From assembly GCA_022813625.1 (NCBI GenBank), contig JAKLMB010000016.1, positions 800,772 through 864,771 on the forward strand: a stretch of 64,000 bases of DNA, given 5' to 3'. The stretch is from Aaosphaeria pasadenensis (taxonomy: Eukaryota; Ascomycota; Dothideomycetes; Pleosporales). The position numbers were made by a program, and so were the translations under genes. How positions within the stretch are numbered: position 1 is the stretch's first letter; each line of letters opens with the position of its first letter. The notes beneath the pieces were generated by a model. That model saw nothing but the letters and a program-made list of their open reading frames with translations. It was not told the origin of the DNA and did no database searches. Below are positions 47,389 through 58,256 of this stretch, piece by piece.

Positions 47389-48005
47389 TCCGAGAATATC
47401 ACGTGAAAGGTTACAGAGCCTGGAGGGTTGCACGATGATTGGGCATCATGATGGAGAAAGGCCCAGTGGAAACAATGACCAGAGATCCGGAGAGGAAGTT
47501 CAAAAGAAAAGGAGAGAAGAGGAGAGGAGGAAAGTGTGCGGCGGACAAAATTATTACATCGATATCCCCATTCCCTTTGTTTTTCACATTTTCTTGCATA
47601 GTAGCCTGGACGGCATTAGAAAGGGTAGCATAGGACTTACAGGAGGATATAGCAAGGCTGAGGGGCAGAGCGATTTGATCGATACTGGTTCATTCACTCC
47701 CAATGACAGACTACTTCGCCTTGCTACGACTCGACCTATCATACAGCGAACGTGACTTTGGACATACCTATTCGACGAAAGTTCACAACAAATCGTGGCC
47801 AAGTACTTTTGTTGTGCCTGAGTAACCAGTTCTATCATTTGGATGTTTTGTGTAATAGGATGTTGGAAGTGGTGCCAGTCTCGCTGGATAATGATAAACG
47901 GAGCGTAGTATTCAGCGTCAAGCGTCAAGCGTCAAGCGTCTATTTTGACATCTAACGTATCTATATATTTAAGAGTTTCGTAAAAGGCATCGTGTACTAC
48001 GACAT
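47389..48005. other. Convergent 3' flanks of the bHLH and phosphatase genes
   Basis: No gene is seen in this 617-bp interval between two stop codons. It holds a GGAGAGAA-rich purine run near 47500-47540 and the AGCGTCA tandem listed separately. Confidence 0.5.
47914..47940. repeat. AGCGTCA heptanucleotide tandem (about 4 units)
   Basis: Nearly four head-to-tail copies of AGCGTCA lie in the shared 3' flank. The unit resembles a CRE/bZIP half-site (CGTCA), but its position downstream of both genes gives no reason to infer regulation. Confidence 0.7.
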
Positions 48006-49034
48006 CTACCCCAACAGTGACTTTCTAACAAACTCCACCTCTTCCTTTGTTCCACAGATCAGCCCCGCTCTCTCATCTGTATCGCCAATCTGCCTCTCAA
48101 GCACATTCTTCCCATCACTCGCATCGACCGCCATACCTCCCGCACACTCCATTATAAGCGCAATGGGCGCCAACTCATACAACCTCCTCAGCTTCGCCTT
48201 ACTCGTCGCTGTGACAGGCGAAACATACACGCCATGACCCTTGACCAACGCATGCACGATATCCGGCACCAACCCGCCACAATACCGAAGCGTGTACCTG
48301 TTCTCAATGAAGTGATTCAGCAACGCCATATACCTCGGCTCCTCACCCGCAGCACGCAGGTTCGCTGGCGCGAAATACCTCGTCTTGAACGGCGCATCGT
48401 CAAGCTTGATCGACGGACGTACAACGGGGAACTCGCTCGCGCCGTCACTAACCGCGACCTCAAAGCAGACATCGACCCCCGTCCCGGGAACCCTCAACGC
48501 AACGACAGCCGTAGTCCTGGGCCCAAACACCCCCAAGATAGCGCCGATCTGCTGTGTCGAGGGATCCGAGTTCAGCGCCGACTCGCCCCGCCAGATGCCG
48601 ATGATGGCGCCGACGCTCCAGTTGGGCGCGATGATGGAACTGCCGTCGAGCGGGTCGAATGCGATGGTGTACACTCCGTCTCCCGCGTTGGCGTGCGGGG
48701 GCGCACCGTCGCGATGCTGATGCTGCACGGCCTTCTCGACTGGATCCTCCTCGCTGCTCGCGGTGCGGATGGACGGACACGAGGCGATGGCGTCGCGCAA
48801 GATGTCCTCGGCGATGACGTCGACGTTCAGTTGGTCGTCGCCGAAGGCGTTGGCCGTGCCGACCTGCGACACGCCCTGCGTCGTGCGGAGGGCATTGGCG
48901 ACGGATCCGATGGAGGAGATGAGGGTCGGCAGCACGGAGGTGAGGAGTGAGGTGGGCTTCTGTTGGTCTGGAGTGTTGGCGAAGAGGGCTGTAAGGTGGG
49001 AGGAGAGGTTCGGTGTGGGTTGTTGGGCGCTCAT
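48006..49034 (-). CDS. FBPase-family sugar bisphosphatase, sedoheptulose-1,7-bisphosphatase-like (342 aa)
   Basis: This single-exon cytosolic enzyme belongs to the fructose-1,6/sedoheptulose-1,7-bisphosphatase family. The metal-binding signature is YTIAFDPLDGSSIIAPNWSVG (residues about 121-141), with the expected DPLDGSS core. The upstream segment NVDVIAEDILRDA supplies further metal ligands. The C-terminal ligand region is PIALIMECAGGMAVDASDG, containing the conserved Glu. The N-terminal helix lacks the AMP-site pattern of classical gluconeogenic FBPase. The general sequence (RYCGGLVPDIVHALVKGHGV) looks closer to the SBPase-like branch known from plastids and also from fungi. It may act in a pentose-phosphate bypass. 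FBPase activity is not excluded. Confidence 0.85.
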   Translation of the reverse strand: MSAQQPTPNLSSHLTALFANTPDQQKPTSLLTSVLPTLISSIGSVANALRTTQGVSQVGTANAFGDDQLNVDVIAEDILRDAIASCPSIRTASSEEDPVEKAVQHQHRDGAPPHANAGDGVYTIAFDPLDGSSIIAPNWSVGAIIGIWRGESALNSDPSTQQIGAILGVFGPRTTAVVALRVPGTGVDVCFEVAVSDGASEFPVVRPSIKLDDAPFKTRYFAPANLRAAGEEPRYMALLNHFIENRYTLRYCGGLVPDIVHALVKGHGVYVSPVTATSKAKLRRLYELAPIALIMECAGGMAVDASDGKNVLERQIGDTDERAGLICGTKEEVEFVRKSLLG

Positions 49035-50548
49035 GTTTCCTTTTTTTATATCTTATCTATCTCTTTTCTGAAGCTTCCTGTGCGGGGATGCGAGGGTTTG
49101 GATTCCTTCTTTCGGTGATAGATCGAGATTTTTTTTTGGCCTTTTCCTGGAATGATGCGGAGATGTCGTTTATTTGATTGATTGATTGTTTTTCATCCAC
49201 ATTGGATTATTCGGACGTTGCTCGTGGAGATGATGGTAATCATGGGATATCGATGTTCGGAGATGGCTTTCGGGCCCACTTTTTCCCTATTTTCCTTTTT
49301 CCCCGTCTTCGGAAGCTAAAAGTCCTCAACCAAGGTCGACTTTGTCCAGCCGATGGAGATAAGCAATGTTTGGTTTTGCTGAGGGCATTTTCGTTTTCTG
49401 CATCAGGTGAATTGTGGTGTGCAATTACTCTTGCTTCGCTACCTAAGTACCTATGGTTGTGAACAGCAAAGATGCGTTCGCAAAGAATCACAAGGCGCGC
49501 CGGTTCACCGCGGAAGTCATAAATGCGTTTAGATTGTGCAAGTGGGTATGCCTGGATTACAAACATCGTGATGATTTAGAAGGATCAGGCCAGTAGGGTT
49601 GTTAGTCGCTCCTAACGAGACCTTTCCATTTGCCAAATCCAGTCGTGGACATTTCGTATTGTATTGTCGTCGACTGCACCACCCCTCCTGTATTGTACTA
49701 ACATCGTCTCTGACTGCCGATCTCTCGGAACGATCAATTACCCGCATAAGACGTGAGGCTGAATTAAATCGCCTCGATCAATGATGAGGTAAGAGAGTAG
49801 CTACGGGCGCTGGTGAATGTATCTATGTAATCACACACCAAAGGCATCTATCTGCGTGAACATTAAGGCCTCCGTAAGGCGAACCTTGCCAGCCGTGACT
49901 ATCTTTGGATCTCGCCCTCGCGCTAACGTTTGATGAGGTGGTGCAGATCTACAATTTCACGAGACGATTGGAAACGTTATTGGGTCAGGTCGCCCCGTAA
50001 GGCCGCCAGTCTCCTCTTGTTTCTGCCACTAGGAAGTAGGCGTAATTTTGCGAGATGCTTGCTTTCTGATCCTTCCTCTATCTTTGCAGGTTCGATGCTT
50101 TGATTTCAGGGGATATTGAGCGCAACATGTCAATATTCGCGCAGACAGAAGCGATACATGCTTGCTGTAAAAAGAATGGATTTATTTGTGAAATATTATT
50201 GTAGAATATCAAATGCTCTCTGCGTATCATATGTACAAACTGCTATCTTGAGCGCAGTACGAGCACTTGTAGTGGCTATGCCGATGACCGAATGTACCAG
50301 CATTCAACTGCGCCTCGAGCGACTGGCTTCCCGCGTCCCAGAGCCTGGTAAGAATAGGATCCACAACGGCGCCCATCTAGACTGTATGCAGTAGAGTTTG
50401 AACTTCCCAGCGTTACGGCGACGACCGAGTGGCTGGGGTAATGAGGAATAATATCTAATATTTACCTTCCCTATACCCCTTCGCCCACGCGAGCTTAATC
50501 TATACTTTCAAGACTTCGCAAAACCCTCACAGCACGCGAACACAAAAC
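49035..50548. other. Divergent intergenic stretch, about 1.5 kb
   Basis: This is the upstream region of both the phosphatase (-) and the cysteine-rich membrane protein (+). It has T-rich and GATT tandem sequence near 49130-49190. Frames of 60-110 codons lack features, and no gene is supported. Confidence 0.5.
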
Positions 50549-52075
50549 ATGCCTACTAAGGGCTGTTCACGCAAAGCACCATCAATGATGCTGCTCGCAC
50601 TACTATGCAGTCTGGTCGCAGCACCTCGAGCATTCGCCAGTCCGCTTGCCGGTCTCCAGGATCTCGCCCCGCAAAACCTTCCGATGGGAGCTTCCCTTGG
50701 AGGGTTCGAATTCGACTATAGCCCGAATCCCGAATACGATGAGAAGGCGCATTACAAGATCGTCAATCTGTTCAAGCGTGGGTGTACGCTACCTCAAGGA
50801 GGTGTGTGTAGCGATGGTGCTGCTTGTTGCAACAACCCCAATGCGTCTGGCAAAGGTTGGTGTTGTAATTCAGGAAAATTGTGTGGAGATGGAAAAGACG
50901 AGACATATTGCATGCAGAGCACGTAAGTACCACCAACATTTTGCACTTTCTACGCGCAAGACTGACACTGGAGCAGTGTCTTTACGACAACCACTACTAC
51001 ACGCACCAATGTCATCACGGAGGGATCTGCTCCTGTTGCGACTAGAGTCCCCAAGACCACTGAAACCAAGACGGAGACATGGACGACCATACTCACGACC
51101 ACTGATCTTGGAGCAATGACCTCGACACATGCCGTCTTCACCACCGTCACAGAAAACAATAACAATAAAAGGAGACGTGCACCGCGCATGACCGCCCCTC
51201 CCGCTCCTCCAGTCGAAACTCCTCAACCGCGGCAGCAAGCCGTTCTCCCAAGAGCAACATCAGCATCTGAGCACCACAATTTCCTCCGTCTAAGAGATCT
51301 CGTCCCAAGACAGAGTGTCTATCCAAAGAAAACGCAAACCGTGACGACAACAGTCACCACGAGCACGACCACATCGGCAACCGGCATATTCACCGAATTC
51401 TACACAGAAACAAGGACATCGACATCGACCACCACCTTGACCAGCACAGTTGCTCCCAGCGCGCAGACCACCGTCACCGAGACATGGACCTTCACCATCG
51501 CCAACGGCGAGACAGCAGCCCCCGTCATAACCAACAGCCCGCCATCATCTCAAACGCCAAACCCAATTAACCAAGACGACGGGCTCAGCACAGGAGCAAA
51601 AGCAGGCATCGGCATCGGCGTCTCAGCTGTAGCAGTCGCAGGCATGGGCGTCGCCGCATTCCTCCTCTACCGACGACGCAAGAACCGCCAACTAGCAGCA
51701 GGACGCACAGGAGGCAACGGTGGTGGTGTCTCCGGATCCGAAGCCCCTCTCGACAAGCCAGAGCTCGACGGAACGAACACCGCCTACAACAACACTCCCT
51801 ACGAATACGCCGGCTACTACAACAACAACTCTACAAAACCGCCCTCCGACGCCTACGCATATGCACCCGTTGCCCCGCAAGGCGGCGCCCACGAACTATA
51901 CGCCCCTCAGGATCACCAGCAGGTTCCGCCCCAGGAGCTCCCCAGCCAGGCGAACTACGCGGCGGAAATGCCGGGCAGTACGATTCAGGGGGAGACGACG
52001 TATCCCCCGCCGGCTGCACATAATGCACAGGGCTACGCGCCTGTTGGGGAGATGTCCGCGCAGAATTATAGATAA
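50549..52075 (+). CDS. Cysteine-rich, mucin-like single-pass membrane protein (490 aa, two exons)
   Basis: This is a cell-surface protein. Exon 1 is 50549-50922 and exon 2 is 50977-52075, with a 54-bp intron (phase 2). Order of features: a signal peptide (about 1-30, hydrophobic core MMLLALLCSLVAA); a compact cysteine-rich module (about 78-121) with CTLPQGGVCSDGAACCNN, GKGWCCNSGKLC and a final YC (nine cysteines); and a long Thr/Ser-rich region with repeated TTTVTTST/TETRTSTSTTT blocks likely to be O-glycosylated. One membrane helix follows at about 350-372 (GIGIGVSAVAVAGMGVAAFL), ending in basic YRRRKNR. The cytoplasmic tail is rich in Tyr, Pro and Gln. The layout resembles fungal wall-stress sensors (Mid2/Wsc-like), but the Cys module is not a WSC domain I recognise. 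Confidence 0.8.
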
Positions 52076-52706
52076 TACTCTTCTTCGCACAGTATGATAG
52101 AACTTTTTAAAGATTAATAAAGATACCCACGTTACTTGTACATACACGAATGGCCAGGTTCCCGTTCTAAAATGATTAGATTTGCGTGAATGGAGTGTTG
52201 CTGTGACGTGGATTGATGTAATAGTCCTATGGAATTACTGCACTTCGTGATAGAGATTCAACATTGCGTCTTGTTATTAGGACACAATTTCGCGTTGATG
52301 GTACAGAGAATAATAGGGGAACTGTTCTACTAGTAGTGTATATATGCCACTCTAAACCCCTCGTAATGAGTCGTCGATTCTTTGGTCTATGTCTGGAGCG
52401 GGCAAGTCGATGAAATTCGCAAGAACTAGTAATTCTGCTAGATACTTGCCCTAAGACAATCTTTAAGGGTCTCCAAAACGACCTGTAAAGTATCCAGGGG
52501 ATTGGAGAGCTTTGCGGGGCATGTGAAGAAAGGCCGTCGTACCGTACCCCACGTCGTCCTACATGCATGCAACTCGCCCCGACCGCCGAACGCTGACGTA
52601 GCTGCGACCTTTCTCTAGGATCAACAATGCTCTTTCATAACACGAAAAGATCGTTAGATATCAACAATTTAGTTTTTCACTCTACCTCCCGTTGAATACA
52701 TTCATT
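52076..52706. other. Intergenic stretch between two plus-strand genes
   Basis: No gene is supported. An AATAAAGAT motif near 52118 is a plausible 3'-end signal for the upstream gene. The right end is the promoter of the five-exon dehydrogenase. Confidence 0.45.
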
Positions 52707-53835
52707 ATGGCACATCCAGCACCCGTCGACATTCCCACACGAGATCTGTTCCGGCTCGATGGGAGAACTATACTATGTAACATGTCCTTGCAGAATCAAC
52801 CCACTAGGTCGCTAACTATATCCAACAGTGTCTGGGGGTGCAGGCGCAGTCGGCCTCTGCGTCGGAAAAGCCATTCTCGAAAGCGGCGGGGACATTGTAC
52901 TATTAGACGTCGCCCAATCCCCCAACGCAGCGCAATGGGGTCAGAATCATCTAGGATCTCCCCATTTGTATACTTAGTACTAATCGCTAAATATGCAATG
53001 CAGAGGACATAGAGGAAACAGCAAAGATCAATGGAACAAAGGCCTTTTACTACCAGGCCGACGTCACTGAAGCCGAGACAATACCACCACTCTTTGATAG
53101 AATACGCGAAGACGTTCGGTTTCCCTTGCGCGGATTGGTCGCGTGCGCGGGCATATCGGGTGAAAGCGACGCTGTCGACTACGACGTCAGCGTGTTCAGA
53201 AAGATCCTCGACGTCAATGTCACTGGAACATTTCTTGTAGCCCAGGCTGTAGGTAGGGAGATGCATCGGGCCAACGTAACTGGGAGTATCGTCCTCATAG
53301 CGAGCATGAGCGGATGGGTCTCGAACAGGGTGAGCAACAAGCAAACAAGCACAAACCGTCACATTCCCCGCCCGCCCACTGACCTCTACACCACAAGGGA
53401 ATCAACACATCCGCCTACAACGCCTCGAAATCCGCCTTGCACCAACTGACCCGCTCTCTGGCCGCGGAATGGGGCCACCCGCAGAACACATTCCCGGGAA
53501 GCACGCCGAGCGACACGAACCCGAACCCCTCCATGGAACCTCGCAAAGCGTACCCGCCTATCCGCGTGAACTCGCTCAGCCCGGGACACATCGAGACGCC
53601 GATCAGCGAGGCAGCGCGCAAGAGAGGGCTGACGGATGAGTGGGCGCGGCAGAATATGCTGGGGAGGGTGAGTCAGGTGCAGGAGTTCAGAGCGCCTTGC
53701 TTGTTTCTGTTGGGAGAGGGGAGCAGTTATATGACGGGGGCTGTAAGTACTGCGTGTTTGAGCTTGCTTGAGTTTGTTGATGTTGATGCCTTGGTGCAGG
53801 ATTTGAGAGTCGATGGAGGCCATTGTGCTTGGTGA
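52707..53835 (+). CDS. Classical short-chain dehydrogenase/reductase (295 aa, five exons)
   Basis: This is an NAD(P)-dependent oxidoreductase. Exons are 52707-52776, 52829-52939, 53004-53329, 53398-53742 and 53800-53835; all four junctions keep phase. Splicing restores the whole SDR pattern: cofactor motif LLSGGAGAVGLCVGKAILE near residue 25; an Asp after the second strand (IVLLDVAQS), suggesting NAD preference; the CAGIS segment; the NVTGTFLVAQ motif; the catalytic Ser strand SIVLIASMSG; and the catalytic SAYNASKSALHQL (Tyr and Lys four apart). PIRVNSLSPGHIETPI follows, and the protein ends DLRVDGGHCAW. It resembles polyol/sorbose-type reductases. An insert of about 25 residues (TFPGSTPSDTNPNPSM) before the PIRVNSLSPG strand is unusual. 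Substrate unknown. Confidence 0.88.
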
Positions 53836-54651
53836 ACTGGTGTTGCGGATGATATTATGAGTCTTTGGCCTTGAGATCACGGAATGGAAAGAGGTAGGAG
53901 TGGTGAAGCTTGCTAGTCAAGTCAACCGTTTTCTCTTGGTTTACGAACCTTGTTTTCTGTTCTTTCCAAGGCATTTCATCAGTAAGTCAGGCTAAACAGT
54001 TTCGTCAACGTTTGATACTTGTAAATGGAAATATCTTTTAGTGTGAGGGGTATTGCGCAGTACTTCAAACTCGTAGTGTCATTTTAAACGAGACAGTTCT
54101 CGAATATGGAATGGATGTCTCCTCTGGCTCCATTACATTCCGATCGGTTTGTTGATGGAAGCCCTGCCAGTAAATATAAATTAAATGACTAGGGCCAAGG
54201 GAAGACGAAAACCAGCAAAGGAAATTGCGAGTAAAGTGGAGAGTGGTAAAGTAACGACTGTACAATTTACCTATACAGAAGATGCGAACGATCATTTCCT
54301 GGTAAACTTTGTAATCAATGCCAGCAATACGCAGCAGGTCCACCGTGGGAAGGGCCGGATACCAAGGGACCTTGAGCAGTGTTGAATTATTATCTTATTA
54401 CAGGTTGAAAGAATGGTCTATGGCTTTGGGGTGATTCGCCTGTGCAAGTGGGTATTCGAAGCATAACATTTAAATTCCAGCTAAGCTTAGACCTGCTATG
54501 AGCTCTATATGCATAGAATAATCCCGCTTGATCGTGACAGAAGCTGAACCATGCGCTCATTCGTTATCCACAACCTCGCCAGTACCGACTGTACTCTCTC
54601 CGATAATTCGTTTCCTGACCGAGCAGGTCTCATGACGGACGGTGGTATCAA
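53836..54651. other. Convergent 3' flanks, no gene seen
   Basis: Open frames here reach at most about 90 codons and have no features. The interval separates the stop codons of the dehydrogenase (+) and the CUE-like gene (-). Confidence 0.5.
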
Positions 54652-54939
54652 TCAATTTGCGGGGTTCGGCTCGTTGCTCGAAAGCTCTTGAAGCATTTCT
54701 CGTGTAGCGCTAAGGCTCTTCGAATCTCCGTATATCGCGGCGATTAAACTCCCATCAATATTGGGGAACTCGCGCTGCAAGATGGCTTGATTCACGTCGT
54801 CTTCGCTTTGCGGGGCAGCCGCTTCGTAAGACTGCATGGTCTCGACTTGTTCGGAGCGTTCTTGGCCTTGCGGGAGAAGATTCTCGGTGCCGGTACGGCG
54901 AGGAGGTTGAAACGAAGATTGTTGTTGTTGTGATGACAT
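54652..54939 (-). CDS. Small protein with a CUE-like ubiquitin-binding domain (95 aa)
   Basis: The C-terminal half (about residues 47-88) reads DVNQAILQREFPNIDGSLIA then AIYGDSKSLSATREMLQEL. It shows the CUE pattern of a FP motif, a central Asp/Ser-Leu-Ile helix and a terminal di-leucine helix. The N-terminal half is a Gln/Ser-rich disordered stretch. CUE domains bind mono-ubiquitin. Stand-alone proteins of this size occur in fungi but are uncharacterised. The start is the only ATG that gives this order, and the preceding sequence is a plausible promoter. Confidence 0.62.
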   Translation of the reverse strand: MSSQQQQSSFQPPRRTGTENLLPQGQERSEQVETMQSYEAAAPQSEDDVNQAILQREFPNIDGSLIAAIYGDSKSLSATREMLQELSSNEPNPAN

Positions 54940-55344
54940 TGTAAGAGACAGGCGATGTAGTATTCACGAAGAAACTGGACAAGGTTGGGAACGTTGAAGC
55001 TGTTTACACAGTACCTCGTACGAGGAACCTTGGGGGACGAAACTGACGTAATCGGAAGAGGGCTGAGTGGGGAAGCCACTTTGCCGAAAATGGTATACAG
55101 CTGAGCTTGTTGTGACTTCATGTCTTCAGCACTCTTCATTTGAGAACCCAGGCATTCGTGATAAACATTTAATGCGAGGAGGAGAGTCATTTACAAGGTA
55201 TTTATTTTGGCCTTAGAGTAAGATATTGTATCGTCATGGAACCTTCCCCAATCTTACACCAGTTGTGTCTCTATCCCTGCTTTCAAGCACGTACCTAGGT
55301 ACATCTTTTGCAGCAAAGAGGTACAAGTATACGGTGTACCCTTT
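54940..55344. other. Intergenic stretch left of the zinc-finger/coiled-coil modules
   Basis: This is the promoter of the CUE-like gene (-) and the 3' flank of the first zinc-finger gene. The duplicated module region begins at its right edge. No gene is seen. Confidence 0.45.
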
Positions 55345-56199
55345 TCACGAAGCGGCTATCCTTCTTCGTCGTCTAACATGGCCATCGCCAGTCATGAGTC
55401 TTCCGTTTCCTCCTGTGCTGCCTCCCTGATGATCATCTCCATCATCTCCATCATCTGTATCATCTTTGTCGCCACCGTCTCGCTTTCTTTTCCCAGGAAC
55501 GTATTTCTTCCCGCCTTTCGCATATGCAGATTTGCTCACATGGACGGCCCTGACTACATTGGGAAAGTCATCGCCTTCATGTACGCGAGAACAACGATAC
55601 ACCATGCAGGTTCCTGCCGTATAGTTCTTGCACCTAGTTCGCTTGCAATCCCTTTCCTCTCGGGCGCAATTCTGGCAGGGAGTGCCCGTATCGCACTCAA
55701 GATCATGCCTATAGCAAAATGTGCATAGTATGTTTGATTTATTCCCGTCTGTGGACGATGAGTCTTGGCGGGTTTGGGGACTAAAGAGAGTCAGTGTTGG
55801 AAGATCCGTCCGTGGAAGACTTCAAAGAGCTGGAACATACTCATTGTGATCACCTTTGCCGTGGTTGGGGCTCATTTCACTCGGTCGGCAGTGGCATTGA
55901 GACAGTTGTTCGTTGAGGTCTTTCACTCGAAGCTCCAGGAGGTCGATCTCGATTCTCGATCTATTTATCTCAACCGACTTCTCGAGGCCCATGGTGATGA
56001 GTCCCATTACGGACACCGCCAAGGCATCCTGGTGATCTTCCATGGGCCTGCGCTCGGATCGCAATCGTCGGTTTTCGTCTTGCTCGAGCTTCAATTGATC
56101 TCGCAATCTCTGCTGTGTGCGCCCGTGAGTTAGTATTTGGCGAAGGAGCAGGTTAGTAGTTTAGTCTCAACATACAATAGTCTCCTCATCATGTGTCAT
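55345..56199 (-). CDS. Coiled-coil / Zn2Cys6 / CCCH zinc-finger protein (242 aa, three exons)
   Basis: This is probably a small nuclear nucleic-acid-binding protein. Exons are 56199-56176, 56109-55841 and 55780-55345; introns of 66 and 60 bp keep phase. Residues about 9-75 form a charged coiled coil (LRDQLKLEQDENRRLRSE). Residues about 119-145 form a full Zn(II)2Cys6 cluster, CTFCYRHDLEC then DTGTPCQNCAREERDC, with C-x2-C-x6-C-x5-C-x2-C-x6-C spacing. It is followed at once by a CCCH-type finger, CKNYTAGTCMVYRCSRVH (C-x7-C-x4-C-x3-H). A conserved block (NVVRAVHVSKSAY), a Lys/Arg patch and an Asp/Gly-rich tail complete it. I know no family that joins these fingers in this order. It is divergent from the coiled-coil gene at 57513. 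A paralogue lies at 59547-59798. Confidence 0.75.
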
Positions 56200-57512
56200 C
56201 TTGTTGACGGTCTTCGTAATAATCGCGTCCAAGATCGTGAGTGCGGATGGGTGTTGCAGCCCGTGTGTTGGAAGGTGGAAGTGTAGATGTGAGTTGAAGT
56301 GTGGAGGCGGAGGAGTGAGTCGAAATGAGTCGAGGGCAAAAAATTAGAGGTGTAGCAGAAGGTAGAAAGTAAGTAGAAGTGTGGAAGTAAGTGGAAGTGT
56401 TGTTAGCAAGTAAAAGTGTAGAAGTGAGTGGGTAAGTTTCGTGCAATTGGCAATTGGGGGAGGCTAGGGTTTCCAGGCAGCAACAACGGTTTTCTCAGTA
56501 ACACAATAGACGGTTTTCTCGTCCAATAGGTCTTGCTATTCGCGCACATTCTATCAGTCACTCTCCTTCACTCTCCATTCAGTGTAACACGTGATTCTCT
56601 AAGCGAGCTGATCTGTGCTCCCAGCATCCAGCTATATAAACACCTTCCCACTGCCCTGGCTTTCCTCTTCTTTTCTTCTTCTTCTCTAATGGGTCTGCCG
56701 TTTGTAAAGTGTTGCAAGTATTCGAAAAGCGAGAGACAGTCTCTTCGGCCAGGCTATGAGGACAGCTAAACAGCAACCTTACATTGCACTGCGTAAGGAC
56801 TGAGGTTGCATGCCCCTACTGGTCGGAAGACTTGGACTTGGAGACATGAACATTTCGGTGATCAGTCTCCTCTATGTCCGCCTAGAGCCACGGATTGATA
56901 GATTGTTTTGCGACATTTGGTCTCCGTTTGGCTCGACCACGACTTGAGATCTCATTCATCCTTTGGCTGAGGATTAGAAGCCACGCAGTATGCACCCCGA
57001 CTTTTAGTTGGACTTGCTCGGTGCCTCACTATCATGGTAGCTTTTAAGATACCACTTTTCTTTTTTTTTTCATTGATCAACTCGGCTTGCTGGGTTTTCA
57101 AGGAAGAAGCTCGATTCGTAACCGCTTGATATTGGCACTCGCCTGGACCTCACAGGAAAATCCAATGGATTCTGACAGCGCCATCACCTTTCTAATCTAA
57201 AGCTGGCCAGTGTAAGGCCATTAGTTTCTCAATCCCATGAATTGTACTTCGATGTAGGATCTAAGCAATCTTTCTCGATCATTCTTGGTGGAAACTTGAG
57301 CGCCTTGCGATCAGAATTTGCCACTTTGGAAGTGATAATCACCTTCACCTGAGCTTTACCCGTCCGAGCGCCTTTGCCCTACCGCATACTTAAGTCTTTC
57401 TCCCTTCCCTATCCACCTCAGCGACCGCCGAACACCCACCTTCAAACACCACTCTGCTCGCACACCTCAAGATTTCAACATTTCTTGTTCTCCCACTTTC
57501 ACTTCTTTCATC
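56200..57512. other. Divergent spacer of module 1 (duplicated in module 2)
   Basis: This 1.3-kb spacer lies between the zinc-finger gene (-) and the first coiled-coil gene (+). Several blocks recur in the same order in the second spacer: a TATA-containing, pyrimidine-rich block near 56630-56700; a block around 56825-56885 with CTCTATGTCCGCC; one near 56990-57030 with TATGCACCCCGA; and one near 57080-57110 with CTCGGCTTGCTGGG. Indels shift all reading frames between the copies, so these blocks look non-coding or decayed. Confidence 0.6.
57240..57395 (+). promoter_or_regulatory. Duplicated promoter block of coiled-coil gene A
   Basis: The block resembles 58440-58600 closely. Shared strings include GTACTTCGATG, CTTGAGCGCCTTG, GATCAGAATTTGCCAC and ATCACCTTCACCTGAGCTTT, in the same order and spacing. 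It ends just before the leader of the coiled-coil gene at 57513. The high conservation suggests a recent duplication or a maintained regulatory function. Confidence 0.6.
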
Positions 57513-58256
57513 ATGAACACGAACATAGATGAGGCAATGCAAGCCTTAGATGATTTCGTCCCCGCAGACTGTTGGGTAGAGGAGGACGAAACTCCAGGCA
57601 AAAGTTCTGCTCAAGAACTAGCCCGCGCCCATGTTAGGCTGTTAGACAAACCGGGTCATCTCATAGCCATCTGTAAGTTCTTGGGTAAGACCGTCACTTA
57701 CACTGGCTAACCTTTTCGTAGATAATGTCAAGGAAAGGCACATGAAGTTGGCGAATAAGAAGGACTTCGTGGAAGCCTTGAAGGCCGAGGAAGCTTCGAA
57801 GGCGAAAGCGTTGGCGGTCGACAACGCTTTGAAGGACCACGTGTTGGCGGTCGACAACGCTCTGAAGAACGACGCGTTGGCGGTCGAATTCGCGCGGCTT
57901 AAAGTAGAATTGGCCGCAAAAGACGACCTTCTGGCCAAATCAGAGCAGTTGAGGAGCGAGCAAGCAGACAATTTGGCGCTCCTGACGAAGGAGCTGAACG
58001 GATTGAAGCTCGGAGCCGATGAAATGGAGGAAGACAATCAAGACCAGGTCGACCAAGAGGTCGATGAAACCCATCACGGTCGGGTTAATGAGAACAATCC
58101 ATCGATCCGACGACAGAGGACCCGGAAGCGAAAGATGAGGACCAGTATGTGTACCAATACATAGAACATGGACTGCCGCTAATCACGTTTACAGTAGACG
58201 AAAAGGCTGGAGAATCTTCCAAGAGACCCCTCATAACAAAGAAGGATCTTGAGTGA
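57513..58256 (+). CDS. Coiled-coil protein A of the tandem family (214 aa, three exons)
   Basis: Exons are 57513-57672, 57722-58144 and 58195-58256; both introns are phase 1. The N-terminal 53 residues (MNTNIDEAMQALDDFVPADC onwards) are acidic. Exon 2 encodes a long amphipathic coiled coil with a direct repeat of about 11 residues: ALAVDNALKDH, VLAVDNALKND, ALAVEFARLK. An acidic run and a basic RRQRTRKRKMR segment that could be a nuclear signal follow. The short last exon encodes IDEKAGESSKRPLITKKDLE, which parallels the end of paralogue B (IDEEAMRESAN to TKKCLE). An intron-blind reading would stop early at 58164. No known domain is recognised. It is the first plus-strand gene of module 1. 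Confidence 0.68.
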
